A stretch of 64,000 nt of DNA, from positions 18,182,407 to 18,246,406 of the forward strand of contig NC_037253.1 of the NCBI RefSeq assembly GCF_000002425.4, given 5' to 3'. This DNA is from Physcomitrium patens (taxonomy: Eukaryota; Streptophyta; Bryopsida; Funariales; Funariaceae). The translations under genes and the position numbers were made by a program. The notes beneath the pieces were generated by a model. That model did not search any database, was not told the origin of the DNA, and worked only from the letters and a program-made list of their open reading frames with translations. Below, in pieces: positions 12,340-24,049 of this stretch. Every line of letters starts with the position of its first letter. The stretch's first letter is position 1.

Positions 12340-13110
12340 CTCCTTCTTCTAGGGACGAGTTCCACGAGGAGCGGTGATTATATATTGAGAAAATCTAATA
12401 TGCGGCGAATTGCACACACTCAAAGTTTCAAGGATTTGTTAACCAAATTTGATTAGTAATTTTTCTACAACTTGAGGGCTATTTAACAAAAGAGTCACAA
12501 GTTATTTTAATTAGAACCTTGTTCACAAAATAAGACTTATTTAGGTTTGTTCCTTTATTTGAGAAGATTTCGCTAATCTTAAGAAACTTTGAAGCTTTCT
12601 TAAGAGCATTTATAGAAGTATTTGGAGAATATAATAAGGCTTGATGGGCAATAACAAAGATTTGTTCATTATATTAAAGATCACACTTTTTATCAATTTA
12701 TGCATCTGATCTTAGATAATTAATTTGTGATATCAATTAGAATGAACAAGCTTTTATGAGCCAATTCTATTTAGAACTAAGAGATGTTGTAAAAGACCTA
12801 TTACTATCATTATTTCATCTTCAAATACTTAACAAAACTATCAACCAAGCTATGAAGTGCAATAATCGATTATTTCAATGCCATCAAGATCAAGGCCTCT
12901 AGACTTTGACTAAACAAAACATTAGAAATTCCTATTCTATTCGTTTAACAAATATATTATTTCTACACTCTAAAGTTGAGGATATGTAAATTGATGTAAT
13001 ATTATTCAAACCTCTTACAGCAAAGAAGAAGAAGTATCAATTTCAACAAGGCCTATGTCTATATTAAAGTAGAGAAAGCCATAAATCTAGGAATTGTCTC
13101 AAGAAATAAC
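12340..13110 (+). pseudogene. gag capsid/nucleocapsid remnant
   Basis: Interrupted frames match the chromovirus Gag capsid region. The LRDVVKDLLLS block near 12780 and the AMKCNNRLFQ block near 12855 are conserved in such Gags. A CCHC zinc-knuckle remnant is at about 13054-13098: the first Cys, the His and the last Cys remain, but the second Cys position is lost and a stop codon falls inside it. Multiple stops make it non-coding. Confidence 0.75.
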
Positions 13111-13279
13111 ATACAATCAAGACTAGGAGTGTGATTGTTTAAAAAAACAAAGAGGCCTAGCCATAATAAGGACCATGTTGCTAGACATTTTCAATACCTC
13201 AAATTCATCAAAGTCTCTTTCTTTCTATCCAACTTACTTATTATTTTATTATTCTTTTATTTTTTGGTCCACAAAAACT

Positions 13280-13662
13280 TCAAACAAATGCTTTATTAGA
13301 TTTGGAAGCACCTGCTTGCTTTTTAGATGAAGAATCTTCCAAACTTCATAAAATTTATCTATTACAAAAGTCAAAACCTATATATGTAGAAGTAATATAT
13401 GATCAACTTTTATCTTCAAACAACTCATAAGACTATACCACTAAAAATATCATTTAAGGATCATATTAGCAAAATAATATTTGATATTATTAGAACTTCA
13501 TTTAATGCTATCATCCTAAGACTTTTGTGGTTAGAAAGATATAATCTATCTATAGATTGGAGGTATCATAAGATTGACTTTCTTATAGAATTTCTTTGGA
13601 CAAAACGTATCAAGAAGTCATCAACAACAAAACTTTTATTTTTGAAGCAAAGGCTTTTATGA
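13280..13662 (+). pseudogene. Retroviral-type aspartic protease remnant and linker to RT
   Basis: The frame at about 13285-13395 shows a protease-like block (NALLDLEAPACFLDEE) in which the expected D-S/T-G active-site triad is altered (DLE). It is followed in another frame (13399-13662) by LLWLERYNLSIDWR, the conserved segment just before the reverse transcriptase in Ty3/gypsy pol. Loss of the active-site triad and the frame change mark it as a pseudogene. Confidence 0.7.
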
Positions 13663-13739
13663 AGATAGCTAAGAAAGAAATATCATTTATTATTTATGCA
13701 ACTTGAGCTTGTGATGAAGAAAGCTTACTAGTAGCTATT

Positions 13740-14560
13740 CCAATGTAGTATAAGAAATTTCAAGATGTCTTTAAAAAGAAGAATGTTGACATATTACCAA
13801 AGCATTGACCGTATGATTGTGCTATAAATCTTCAAGAAAGGATTCAATCACCATTTGGCCTAATCTACAACCTATTACAAAATGAACTTTTGGCATTGAA
13901 GGATTACATCAACAAAAATCTTGCAAAGAATTTTATTCAACATTCCAAATTTCCAGCAAATATATCAATATTTTTTGTCATAAAAAAGATGGATCTTTAT
14001 AAATGTATATTGATTATTTCAGCCTCAATAAATTAATGATAAAGAATTTTTATCCATTACCATTGATATTGAGGCTTTTAGGGTAACTCGATCAAACTAA
14101 GATCTACACCAAAATAGATCTCTGTGGAGTATATAATTTGATGCAGATTAAAAAAAGAGATGAATGGAAGACATCATTTTGGACAAGATATGAAGATTTT
14201 GAATATAATGTTATACCTTTTGGATTAACAATTGCTCCAACTATATTCCAATATTTGATGAATGATGTTTTTCAAGAATTCTCAAACAAGTTTATTCTCT
14301 ATTATCTTAATAATATCTTGATCTACTCTAAGTCTCTTGAAGAACATGAAGAATATATATGATTAAGCTTACAAAAATTACAAGATATAGGATTATATAC
14401 CAAATTGAAGAAATATATATTCTATCAATAAAAAGTGGAATTTCTTAGATACATTATATCCAATAAAGGCATGTTGATGGATCTAAAGAAAGTTTAAGCT
14501 ATAATAAAGTAAGAAATTCCAAAGACAATAAAAGATATACAATATTTTTTTGGATTTAGT
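13740..14560 (+). pseudogene. Reverse transcriptase remnant
   Basis: Fragments in several frames follow the Ty3/gypsy RT order. An NELLALKDYI block near 13890 is followed by ANISIFFVIKK near 13960. Further on are DEWKTSFWTRYEDFEYNV and PFGLTIAPTIFQYLMNDVF near 14160-14270, then the catalytic box near 14300-14317. That box reads YYLNNIL where active enzymes have YxDD, so both catalytic Asp are replaced by Asn. Downstream VEFLRYIIS near 14430 matches the RT thumb/connection. Stops occur throughout. Confidence 0.85.
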
Positions 14561-15040
14561 AATTTTTATTGGATATTTATTAAGAATTATTTCTAAGTTG
14601 CTACTCCTCCCACTTGGTTAATATATAAAGATAAATTAGAATAGGGACCTTAAGCACAAAAGGATTTTTAAGATTTGAAGGTACTTTTTATTACAACTTC
14701 AATTTTATTACATCTAGATTTCATAAAGGTCTTCTATTTAGAGACCGATGCTTTTGAATTTGCATTAAGAGCTATACTTTCATAGATGGAAAAGAATAGG
14801 AAATTCCATCCAATTGTATTTTATTCTAAAAAATTTTTGGTTGCGGAGATCAATTATAAGATTCACGATAAAGAACTTTTTGTAATTATAGATTCTTTCT
14901 TAGAATAGCATCACTTGTTGAAAGATTCTATATATCTTGTGATTATATATACAAATCACAAGAATTTAAAGTATTTCATATTAACTCAGATTCAAAATCA
15001 CCGTCAAGCTCATTGAAGTATGTAATTATTTTATTTTAAT
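14561..15040 (+). pseudogene. RNase H domain remnant
   Basis: It follows the RT with the usual linker (ATPPTWLIYKDK-like, near 14600). Then come an ETDAFEFALRA-like block near 14740, corresponding to the first acidic motif of Ty3/gypsy RNase H, and FYSKKFLVAEINYKIHDKELF near 14820-14880, the conserved region preceding the next acidic residue. In-frame stops are present. Confidence 0.75.
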
Positions 15041-15079
15041 TTTGTAATTATATAGCAATTAAAAAAGTAAGAAAGATTA

Positions 15080-16100
15080 TTAGACGCTTCATTAAGGAGA
15101 TCATCTCTTATTTTAAAGGCTAGAGAAGTAGCATTTGATCAACAATATACTACTCTTTTGAAGCCAGAACAATTTCATTAGGTACATTTGATGCTATCTA
15201 TATTGTTGTAGATTGACATATAAAGATATATATCATGTTGCCATCAACTACATTTGATGCTATCTACATTGTTGTGGATTGATATATAAAGATGTTACAT
15301 TTTTTTCCATGTAAAAAAAGAATTTTTGGGGGAAAAAAATGGCAAGGCTCTTTTTTGATAATATATATCGACATTATGGCCTACTTGATGACATCATTTT
15401 TTATCAAAGACATCAATTTATATCAAAGTTTTAAGAATATTTTTTTGAAATATTGAAGATGGATATCAAACTTTTCTTTGCCTTTCACCCTCAAACAAAT
15501 GATCAAACAAAACAAGTCAATGAAGTTTTGGAGCAATATTTGCAATATACTATCAACTATCAATAAGGTAATTTGATCTTGTATTTATTTATAGCAGAGT
15601 TTACTTATAATGATATTCTTCATGCTTTGATTCAATAAGTACCATTTTATTTCAATTATAATTACCATCTAAAGCTAAATTTGTTAAATATATCAAAAGA
15701 TGAAAATCCAGCAACCAAAGATCTTACAAAACAATTGTCATACCTCTAGACAACTTTAAAGCTCCATGTATAAGTAGCTCAAGATTCTTATAAAGCATCT
15801 TTAAATAAATTTAGAAAAGAGTCATATAATTTTTAAATTCGAAATAAAGTATGGCTTCTTTGACAAAATATTAAGACCAATTAGGCTTGCTATATGTTGA
15901 ATTACAAAAGATTGGACCTATTTTGTATTCAAAAGCAAATCAATCTAGTAGCTTATCAATTGGAATTGCTCACATCTATGAAGATATATTTAGTCTTTCA
16001 TATTTCTCACTTAGAAGCTTATTCAAAATTAACTATTTTAGGAAGAATACAACCATCACTGCCTTGCATTAAAATAGATAATCATGTGAAATATGAGGTG
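15080..16100 (+). pseudogene. Integrase remnant
   Basis: Integrase-core landmarks include FDAIYIVVD-like sequence near 15190, FHPQTNDQTKQVNEVLEQYL near 15480-15545 (the segment carrying the last catalytic acidic residue region) and AEFTYNDILHA near 15595-15625. The downstream RKESYNF-IRNKVWLL and YKRLDLFCIQKQIN blocks (near 15810-15940) match the GPY/F-type C-terminal region. A 45-bp unit is tandemly duplicated inside it with a 66-bp period. Several stops interrupt the frame. Confidence 0.8.
15183..15293 (+). repeat. 66-bp-period tandem duplication within integrase
   Basis: TACATTTGATGCTATCTA begins at 15183 and again at 15249. The two 45-nt units differ at only a few bases and are separated by 21 nt. 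The 66-nt offset is a multiple of three. The few differences suggest the duplication is younger than most of the decay in the element. Confidence 0.9.
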
Positions 16101-16260
16101 AAAAAAAATCTTTAATTCTTGATGAAGAAGAGACAAGTTAGTATATTCTATTTATCAATGTAGCTATGATATCATTGAGAGCGTCTGGGAATTAATAGAA
16201 TATCTAATTAATGTCTTGCAAAAGATATAGGAGTTTCATCAATTCTATTCTCAAAAATTT
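16080..16260 (+). pseudogene. Chromodomain remnant
   Basis: After the integrase the frame shows VKYEVKKNL, then sequence alignable to a chromodomain (an EYEVE-like start, then a YFxxW-like and an SWE-like region), broken by stops. This C-terminal position is typical of chromoviral integrases. Key aromatic residues can no longer be confirmed. Confidence 0.55.
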
Positions 16261-16373
16261 AAACTTATTTTAGGATGATATTTCTATGAACCTACTACAA
16301 GGATGTATATATTGAAGAAAGAAGATATGAAACTAATGCTTCTCTTAGAACTTCGAGTTAGAAGAAGAGATGA

Positions 16374-16920
16374 TATTATAGACATTCAACAAAAAAGATT
16401 CTAATAATATTTTTTAAATATTCTATTAGATTCTAAAAGATTCTAAAAAATCTTAGAAGATTTTTAAAAGATTCTTATAATATTCTAATAAGTTCTAGAA
16501 TATTCTAAAAAAATTAAGAAAGTTATTGGAAAAGCTTTCTAAGATTGCTTCACCTTTAAGCAATATAAAAATTTCTTGTAAAGCTTCTTAATACCTAGTA
16601 TATATAAGAGTGAAGGTTAAGGGAATCTTCGATCTCAACAACACATCTCTTAGAGTTCCAGCTCATTTTCTTAGTGTTGATTTTGTACTCATCTGGTTAA
16701 ATCAAGTTCTTGTTAGCTTTCATATTGAAACTTTTTAGTTGAGCTTCTTGTTTGGTCTCATATATAGTATATCTGTAATAGTATAAGTCCATAAATCTAT
16801 ACAAAGAGAATGGTTGCCTTCCTCTTAGGTATAAATTATATGTATTGTCTTCTTAGTCAAAATCTCTTATATCATGCACTTAGAAGGATCAAAGATTCTT
16901 AAATATATCACAGGTATACA
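16374..16920 (+). repeat. 3' LTR of the chromovirus
   Basis: It starts TATTATAGACATTCAAC (degenerate relative to TGTTACGGACATCAA of the 5' copy). It is alignable to about 16777 and ends at GGTATACA, consistent with a CA terminus. It carries a TATA-like CTAGTATATATAAG near 16597. A perfect three-unit heat-shock-element pattern, TTCTAGAATATTC, lies at 16493-16505. Confidence 0.7.
16493..16505. promoter_or_regulatory. Heat-shock-element-like motif in the 3' LTR
   Basis: TTC-ta-GAA-ta-TTC is three alternating GAA/TTC units with the canonical 2-nt spacing. The 5' LTR has GAA-ta-TTC pairs near 10990-10997 and 11028-11036. The region is very AT-rich, so chance occurrence is possible. Confidence 0.35.
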
Positions 16921-17014
16921 TCTATTAAAAAATATAAATTAAATATAATGCTTATAAATCTTAAAGCTTGAATATTAAGATTTTATTTTAAATAATAAAT
17001 GATATATATTATAG

Positions 17015-17017
<3 letters not shown>

Positions 17018-17059
<42 letters not shown>
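17018..17059. repeat. (TA)n microsatellite
   Basis: About 20 uninterrupted TA units. Confidence 0.95.
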
Positions 17060-17060
<1 letters not shown>

Positions 17061-18066
17061 CTTTGGCATTTAGTTAAAGGTGCACCTATGAATAGTGAAA
17101 TATCATCTCAAATTAAGTTATTTTTGTTGATGTAACCAACCACTACTTAAGTTATTTAGTTTTTTTTAGAAATTATATTTATAGTAATATATTTTAAAAG
17201 AAAATTTTAGATAAAGGTAAAAAAATAAAGATTTTTATTGTATGACTAGTAAACTATTAAATCATGTTACTTAAGAGTTCCACATTCTTTATTTTGTAGC
17301 TTAGTTTTTAACTTTTTTATACTTCATGTCTTGTTCATTCCAAAATTTTATTGTTTTATAGATTCTATAATGTTTAGTTATTAGAAGAAAAGCTTTCATT
17401 ACATCAAAATTGAATTTTAAGAGAATTCAACAAGGTTGCAACAAAGATATCTTTTAATCATGTTGCAAGGTTGCAATATACCAAAATATATTTGAAGAGG
17501 GCATTTAAATTAAATAAGTCGTTTTTTATGTAATTACTTAATATTTACAAGGCTTCATACATTAGACTATTTGAGAAAGTAGTTATGTAATGTTTGTAAT
17601 AAGCTTTATCTTGGTCCCTTCAAACTAAGCTTTACATTCTATTTAACCTTGAGAATACTTTAAAAAATCATAAATTTCTCTAAAATTCATGTGACCAAAA
17701 TAATTATCATAACTAAAGTAGATTGAGACATGGTTGCTCTAATCATTTTATCCATTGTTGAGAATTTTGTTATTGTAGTCACTTGGTAGTCTATATTAAA
17801 TAGCCATCAAACCATCCATAGCACATATGTCTTATCAGCTATTGAAACAAAATTATCAAATAGATTTACTCCTTATTGAGTAAAAAAATAAATAGAGATA
17901 AAGAAAATTAGAATTGTGTATAATAAATTTTAGCAATATAATCATTATAGAACTAAAATTAAGAACTTGGTGTAAAAGTTAATATCCATTAAATAATCAA
18001 TTAGTAGAAATAATTTTTATTTTATTAAAAAATATGCTCAACTAATCATTACTTTTGAAGTTGGGA

Positions 18067-18070
<4 letters not shown>

Positions 18071-18103
<33 letters not shown>
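18071..18103. repeat. (TA)n microsatellite
   Basis: About 16 uninterrupted TA units. Confidence 0.95.
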
Positions 18104-18107
<4 letters not shown>

Positions 18108-19279
18108 GTCAAGCTTGTGTGGCTATATATGTCTCAATTAATTTTCTCCACTATTTATGTTCTATCTACTTCCTCTGCTAACCAATTATTTATTTTGGTT
18201 GTATTCATTTTCGTTGATTTCATATTGACACTATATTATTGATCTTCTATTCTTTTGATTATTTTCCACTTGCTAATTCTCTTCATTTAATACTTGCTAA
18301 TGATGAGGATATAAACAAAGTACAAAAACAAGTTCTCCCACTGTCTAGCTAGGGTAAAAATATTACTTTTACTTTGAAACCTAGAACATGAACCAATTGT
18401 CTTCAAGAAGTTAATGATTTTACACAAATAAGACCCAAGCTCGATGACACAAGTTTTAGCAAGTGTGAAATAACTCAACTCTCTTGTATTAAATTTGTGT
18501 TTAAGTGTATCATGACAGTGTGTTTATTTTGATTCCTTCACTAAAATTTGAAATGATATAACAATGCCAGGAAGGTCAGTATTTCGAATCACAACCTGAG
18601 CACACATCAGCTCCACAGGTGTGAAAAGGGTACATATTCCCTGCCTCCGGAGTACTGTTCTGAAGCCTGATAGTTTTGCAGGGGCTATGATTCAAAACAC
18701 TGCAACGATAATGCGTTTTTTACGAGACTCCACGCCACCACAAACTTAGTTCGTCAAAGCCGCAGTCTGAATAGACGTCGACCAATGGGATAAAGCTGTA
18801 CTATGTCCAGATGGGACTGTATCTTTCAGGCTGCAGCCTGTACAATGGCCTGTGAAAGCCACAGAAAGAAGGAGACTCATCTGCCAGAAGTGACTTCTTC
18901 CCCACAACTTCCTCATTTTCCTGGTTGCAACGCGCGCCCACACACAGATATACATACATACATCGAAAATGTCAAAAGCAAGAGACTTGAACGACTACAA
19001 ATTGATGTAAGTTTTGTTTGTAAGGGTCTTGACAATTTTCACGTCCACATCCGAGCTTTCAAGGTGACAAAACATTGAACACAACTCCGGGTCGGACTTT
19101 CAGCACCATGTTTCTGAGAGGGAGGTGAAATCTTCTCACCAAATGAAGCTCCGCTAGTACGTTTCATCAAAGCCACACAAAACAAGCTGGGCACAGGCAG
19201 GTTCATGAGCATTAGGAAACGATGGCTGCTTGCTGGGGTCGTTGTCTTGAGGTCTTTACCCCCCACCTCTTCTCTCTCT

Positions 19280-19300
19280 CGCACACACGCCGTGTGTGCG
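19280..19300. repeat. 21-bp interrupted palindrome of alternating CA/TG
   Basis: CGCACACACG, one base, then CGTGTGTGCG. It is a perfect 10-bp inverted repeat of alternating purine-pyrimidine sequence, which can adopt Z-DNA or a small cruciform. Confidence 0.9.
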
Positions 19301-19995
19301 CATAACTGGGCGGGGGATGATGGATCCAATTTGGCAGATTGTTTTGTACCTGGCTGAAGCCATGATTTCAGTTATTGTCACTTTCGCTGCAAGGAATTCA
19401 GGCTTCAGCATTAGTATGTGTGTGTGCCCAGGTCGTCTCCACTGTCATCCCTTAGCAACGTTCGCATCAGCCCCGCAATCTTTCTCCCACACGGACGATT
19501 CTGCTCATGTCCCGCTACTGGCGTGTTGTAGACTGCCACTGCGATGCAGTTCCGTAACAAACTTGCAATCCTCCAACCGAGAAAATCGATGGAATAAAGC
19601 GAAAGCTTGCCCTGTTTTGCAGTGATGGTAACCCCCTGCACAGGAACCGAGGCAAATCCAGGCCAGAAGATTCTCCCATAGAAACCCAACGCATTGCTTC
19701 TTCTGTAGAGCATGCGGCGCCAGCATCTTTCACCTCTCCCTCCATCATCTTGTCAGTGCATTCCTCTCAAATCAGTGCAATGCGACCACGACAACACCGG
19801 ATGGGTTACTTCATAACGCAGAGGAGCACATGATGTTGAGCAGGGAAGAAGCCATAGATCACCTCTAGTAAAGAGGAGAGGGAGAGAGGCATTGGATCTG
19901 TAGGTAGAATCGACTGAGTACGGCAGGAAGGACAATGCAATGTAAGAGAGCAGAGCGAGCGAGAGAGGCAAACAGACAGACAAAATGAGAGAAGC

Positions 19996-20039
19996 TATAA
20001 TGAAACTCTTCAGCTCACAAGCTGAAGAGTTTCATTATA
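19996..20039. repeat. Perfect 20-bp inverted repeat with 4-nt loop
   Basis: The left arm TATAATGAAACTCTTCAGCT (19996-20015), loop CACA and right arm 20020-20039 are exactly complementary. The hairpin is too short and too perfect for a typical plant miRNA precursor. It could be a fold-back duplication, a transcript-end structure or a remnant of inverted duplication at a break. Confidence 0.97.
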
Positions 20040-20540
20040 TCTAATGCTGTGAAGATACAGAAAAAAGATGGATCTTTTCGCAGGGATCTTCTTCTGTAGA
20101 GCACTGCGAAACGAAGCATTTGGGATCCCAGCCACGGTGGCCACGTAGCGGCAGAAGTGAAGGTGGTGCCAAGACAGACAGCCATGGAGGGTGATGGAGG
20201 CGGTGTCGGCACACCAATTGTTTTGGTCCTGTCAGGCATAACGTGGGCATCGCCTTAGCACCAGCGCTCTCCATGATGGATCATACCCCACAAATCCAGC
20301 TCCTCACGGTCTACAACCCAACAAACGCGCTACCCCCATTGCCGCCGGGGCCCACCAGGACGGCCTTCGTGACGACGCCCCTGCCACTCCCAAGCAGTGG
20401 GTGAAAGTGTGAGATCCCAGAGTGAGCTAGGGAGGGAGGGAGTGCGTCAGAATTAGGGCTTGGCTCTGTCTCTTCTTCTCTCATTCACCAGCATCCAACT
20501 CACACTGGGTCCTCGCTTACTCTCACGAGGATTCCATCCA

Positions 20541-21660
20541 CCACCTACGACATCTTAGTGGCGGTTCCCATGTCTAATTCCTTTGCTTTAGTGATGGGGT
20601 TTTCAAGATAGTTTGGATTTGGTTTCTTCCCATGATTTCTTTTTTCTTTTTTCAAAAATATATTAGAAGCATTTTGTTTAACATATTCAACAGAATTGAG
20701 AAGATGCTGTTTCTCCTTGCTATTTCCAAGTTGTATGTGTGTGTGTAGAGGATTTGGCATTACTAGCTTGGCCCTAGTAAAAATGTTGACCCTAGTAATA
20801 AATGTATTCTTGGCTCAGGATAAGTAACAATATTGTAGTCCATGTCAACACCTAAGTGAACAAGCCGATTCAATCTTCCCAGAATAATGTTTCAACATGT
20901 TGATGCTAATAATAAGAATGCCAAAAAGTTCCTTGTCCATATTTTTTATTTTTATTTTTATTTTTCTGTTTTTCAGTAACATAGAGTGAAGCTTTGAGTT
21001 TTGAAGAGAAAAGGGAACTGTAGGAAGTGTGTGAGTGTAGTTTTGGAGAGAAAAAAAAAATACAAAAAAATACAAAACAGAACTGCGTAAGGTTTTATTG
21101 TTAGCAGTAGTTGGTACTGTTCAAGTTGAAGATGACCACGTCAATTCACTTGGCAAGGTTGGTGTCGCGGACATAGAATGCAAGGCCACCATGCATTCCT
21201 CGAAAAAACAATGATTGCAAATCCATTATTTTACTTTATTTTATTCTTCCTGTGCATAATTTATTATCTCATGCTTTGATTCCAAGGATTCTTAGCAATT
21301 GCAAAGATGTAGAAAATGACTATTTTATGAATGAAGTTAAACCCAAAAGCTTCACATCACTTCAAGGCAACACATTGTGAACAATTACACTTTTCTATTC
21401 TCTATTGACCTTTTATTTATATATGTATAGACATAGATATGTAATAATAATAAGTAGTAATTTTTGGTTTAATTATTATATGAACCATTTCTATCATTTT
21501 GATGAACCATTTCTTCTCTTCTTTATCACTTTAACTACTATTCTGAGTGGTACTATTAACGCATTTTACTTTTACTCTTGGTTGCGCCATTTTTGCACTA
21601 TGATTCATTTCTGTACTGTACATTATCATATATTGGTCATTTTCTTTTACCACATTATAC
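20541..21660. other. AT-leaning intergenic sequence
   Basis: Nothing recognised. It contains TTTTTATTTTTATTTTT-type low complexity near 20945-20965 and a run of A near 21050-21070. The open frame 21405-21899 is composed largely of Phe/Tyr/His codons expected from AT-rich DNA and is not credible as a protein. Confidence 0.45.
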
Positions 21661-22690
21661 TCGAAGCTACAGAAGGGCTAAACATGCGAGTACATTTTCA
21701 CAGCACAATGCATAGTGTCATGCAGGAGATGAAAACAAGAACGAATGAGAAACATATTTCATCCTACTCTCCAAGCATTGAAAGCCAGAAAGAAACCGCC
21801 CCCATCACCCGAGGCACTCTGCGCTCCCTCAACGTTCGCAAAGCTCCCCAGAGCATTCACACGTTCCCAAAGTTCCCCCCAGACATCACGCATTCCTAAA
21901 CGTTCCCCTAAACCCAAAAACAGTGAACCCTTGTAGGCGAAATATACTTGAGGAAGAGGTTGCACACCAAGCCACAAAGTAAGGAGGACTGGAAAGTGAA
22001 ACGTGAGGATGATATTGGGAACGAAGAAATCGTTGCTCCCGTGGGGGAAAGGGAACCAGAATGCGATGTATTGGCTACCATTCCCATCCATGCGCACTCA
22101 ACTCACGGAAGTGGGTGGTGGCAAGACCACGAATCAAGACCTAGAACAATGTCAGGTTTCGAATCTCCCGCGGGGGGCCCGGTTAACCCCCCTATTGGCC
22201 CGGCCCGGCTCGGACTGGTCCGCCAAGTCCCCCTCGTTTTTTTCCTTTTCTGACTGTATTCATTTGCAGAGCGGGACCCTGATAGCGAGCCCAGCGGGGC
22301 GTATGCTGGGCTTCTAGAAGGAGACCGCCATCGTCGAACCCGTTGAATCCGCATAGTGTGTCGGACACATTGTGGGAAAATGTGGCACCCCCTGGAAAAT
22401 GCCGATAGGTTCGGCGATAGGGCTGATGGTTATGTTACCGATCCCCCCCCCCGGACCCGGGTCAGGAAAAAGGTCCCCCCTATTTCCGCTTGGTCCGGAT
22501 TCGTACTCTACGGTTTCGTTACTCGCAACGTATTGGTAGACGCGCAGGTGGTGTGGATCGAGAGTGGATACAAGTCGCGTTCTCAGTGACGTTCCCGGTT
22601 TTGTTCGCAGACCTAATTCCAAACTATGAAGATCGAAATTAGGGGGCAGGAATGGGAACTACTCTTGGTAAGTGTAATTTTTTGGGGGGG
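21661..22690. other. GC-rich patch of unknown origin
   Basis: Between two AT-rich tracts this kilobase is rich in C and G, with a C10 run (22443-22452), a G9 run (22684-22692) and GGCCCGG-type words near 22178-22215. Open frames on both strands (21759-22097 minus, 21948-22317 plus, 22314-22622 minus) overlap each other and carry no family signature. A T-loop-like GGTTTCGAATC at about 22155 is not backed by a tRNA fold. Confidence 0.4.
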
Positions 22691-23033
22691 GGTAAAGTCG
22701 TTTTTTTCACATATGATTGAGAAAAAGTATTAGATCAATATTAAAATGTAGAATTCTTTGTAGTTTTGATGTGATGGCATTAAAAGTGGTACACATGTTT
22801 ACGGTCAAGCCATCTTTATGTATTTGTTTTCAAGATTTTGAGAAATTGTGTTGGTTATGTTCAAAGGATTTAGATAAGATATTTATTTATTTATTTATTT
22901 CATTATTGCAAAAATCAATGAACTGGTTATAGTGTCATTTTAGAATTCAAACAAATATTGCACAAGATTTTTGAATAAAGCATTTGTGATTTTGAAGTCG
23001 TTCTGGTTATGTTTTCATCCAAATTTCAAGTGT

Positions 23034-23098
23034 GTATGTATGCATGTATGTATTCGTATCTATCTATCTATCTATCTATATATATATATATATATATC
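23034..23098. repeat. Compound microsatellite (GTAT/TATC/TA)n
   Basis: GTATGTAT-type units pass into CTAT tetranucleotides and then a run of TA. Confidence 0.85.
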
Positions 23099-23358
23099 CT
23101 TAGTTTAGCTACTACATAAAATAAATTAAACAACTAAAAAACTCAATTGCAATTGGTTTTTAGAGAATATAATATTAGAAAATACAAATAATAAATTCGA
23201 TTTATTCTTTTTTATTACTAGAATTTGTAGATAACATACTCTGTTCAGTTTTTAAAGTACTTTGCAACTTCTAATTCAAAGAAGATGCTAGCATGTCATC
23301 AATTTAAATGTTATTGCTGCAGTATTTCTTAACCATTTTTATCACTTTTTATTTTGCG

Positions 23359-23399
<41 letters not shown>

Positions 23400-24025
23400 G
23401 TATACATATAAGCCCTTTTTTTGTGTAGTATTGATGTTTGTATCTTGTATCATATATATACATATATATATATATATACATACATATGGATACTGAGTGT
23501 ATATATGTCTTTCTAAATTACATATTAATAGTATGAAAATGAAATTTCATTAAATAAATAGTCAAATTTAGAAATATATGCATCATATGTACATAAATAT
23601 ATATATATATATATATATATACATACATATATCTACACAAATAATACACATAAATATATATAGATGGATACTCACATGTTATAATTTCCATGAGTAGTTG
23701 TAGTAACTTTTCAGTAACTAGAATTATAAAATTAAAAAAAAAATATTAAATTTTTCTTTGCATCGAAAATATTGAGTTGAATTTTTATTTTTTATGAATG
23801 GTAGATCTTATGTTATATATGTTTATATGTATATACATATTATTTTTTAATGTGTTAAAGTTACTTTTACACTATTCAAAATTAATCCATATTCTTATAA
23901 AATAAAATTTAGAAAAATGTATTTAAAAAACCACAATCTTTTATCAATACTATTATGAAGGTCTAAAGTTTAACATCCATTAGCATCTATATACATATAC
24001 TTATTGTCTAATCAATATTTCAATG

Positions 24026-24049
24026 TTTTTTTTTTTTTTTTTTTTTTTT
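24026..24049. repeat. Poly(T) run, 24 nt
   Basis: Uninterrupted T24 in AT-rich intergenic DNA. Confidence 0.95.

Larger units (their letters stand above)
10971..16920 (+). mobile_element. Degenerate Ty3/gypsy chromovirus (LTR retrotransposon)
   Basis: Two diverged LTR-like stretches flank, in order, gag with a zinc knuckle, protease, reverse transcriptase, RNase H, integrase and a chromodomain remnant. That order (RT before integrase) defines Ty3/gypsy, and the C-terminal chromodomain places it with the chromoviruses. Every coding domain has many stops and frameshifts, and the base composition has drifted to extreme AT, so this is an old inactive copy. No clear target-site duplication is visible next to 10971 or 16920. 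Chromoviruses are the main LTR class reported in moss genomes. Individual domains are listed separately. Confidence 0.88.
16921..18540. other. AT-rich gene-free tract
   Basis: No coding domain seen. It contains two (TA)n runs (17018-17059 and 18071-18103). The ORF at 18287-18478 on the minus strand is not recognisable. Confidence 0.55.
18541..20540. other. Gene-like composition, no recognisable gene
   Basis: GC content rises to gene-island level at about 18540. Short open frames exist on both strands (for example 18803-19078 and 19296-19625 plus, 20041-20274 minus), but none shows a known motif and none joins across splice sites into a convincing protein. The sequence TCTTCTGTAGAGCA occurs twice (about 19699 and 20090). 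This may be an untranslated transcript, a lineage-specific gene or an old gene relic. Confidence 0.4.

Noticed and set aside
21405..21899. 164-aa plus-strand open frame
   Set aside because: The first half is Phe/Tyr/His/Ile-rich as expected from AT-rich DNA, no conserved motif, and no support from splicing.
22150..22175. T-loop-like GGTTTCGAATC, considered as a tRNA or tRNA-derived SINE
   Set aside because: The T-stem does not pair and no acceptor stem or A box is found at the right distance.
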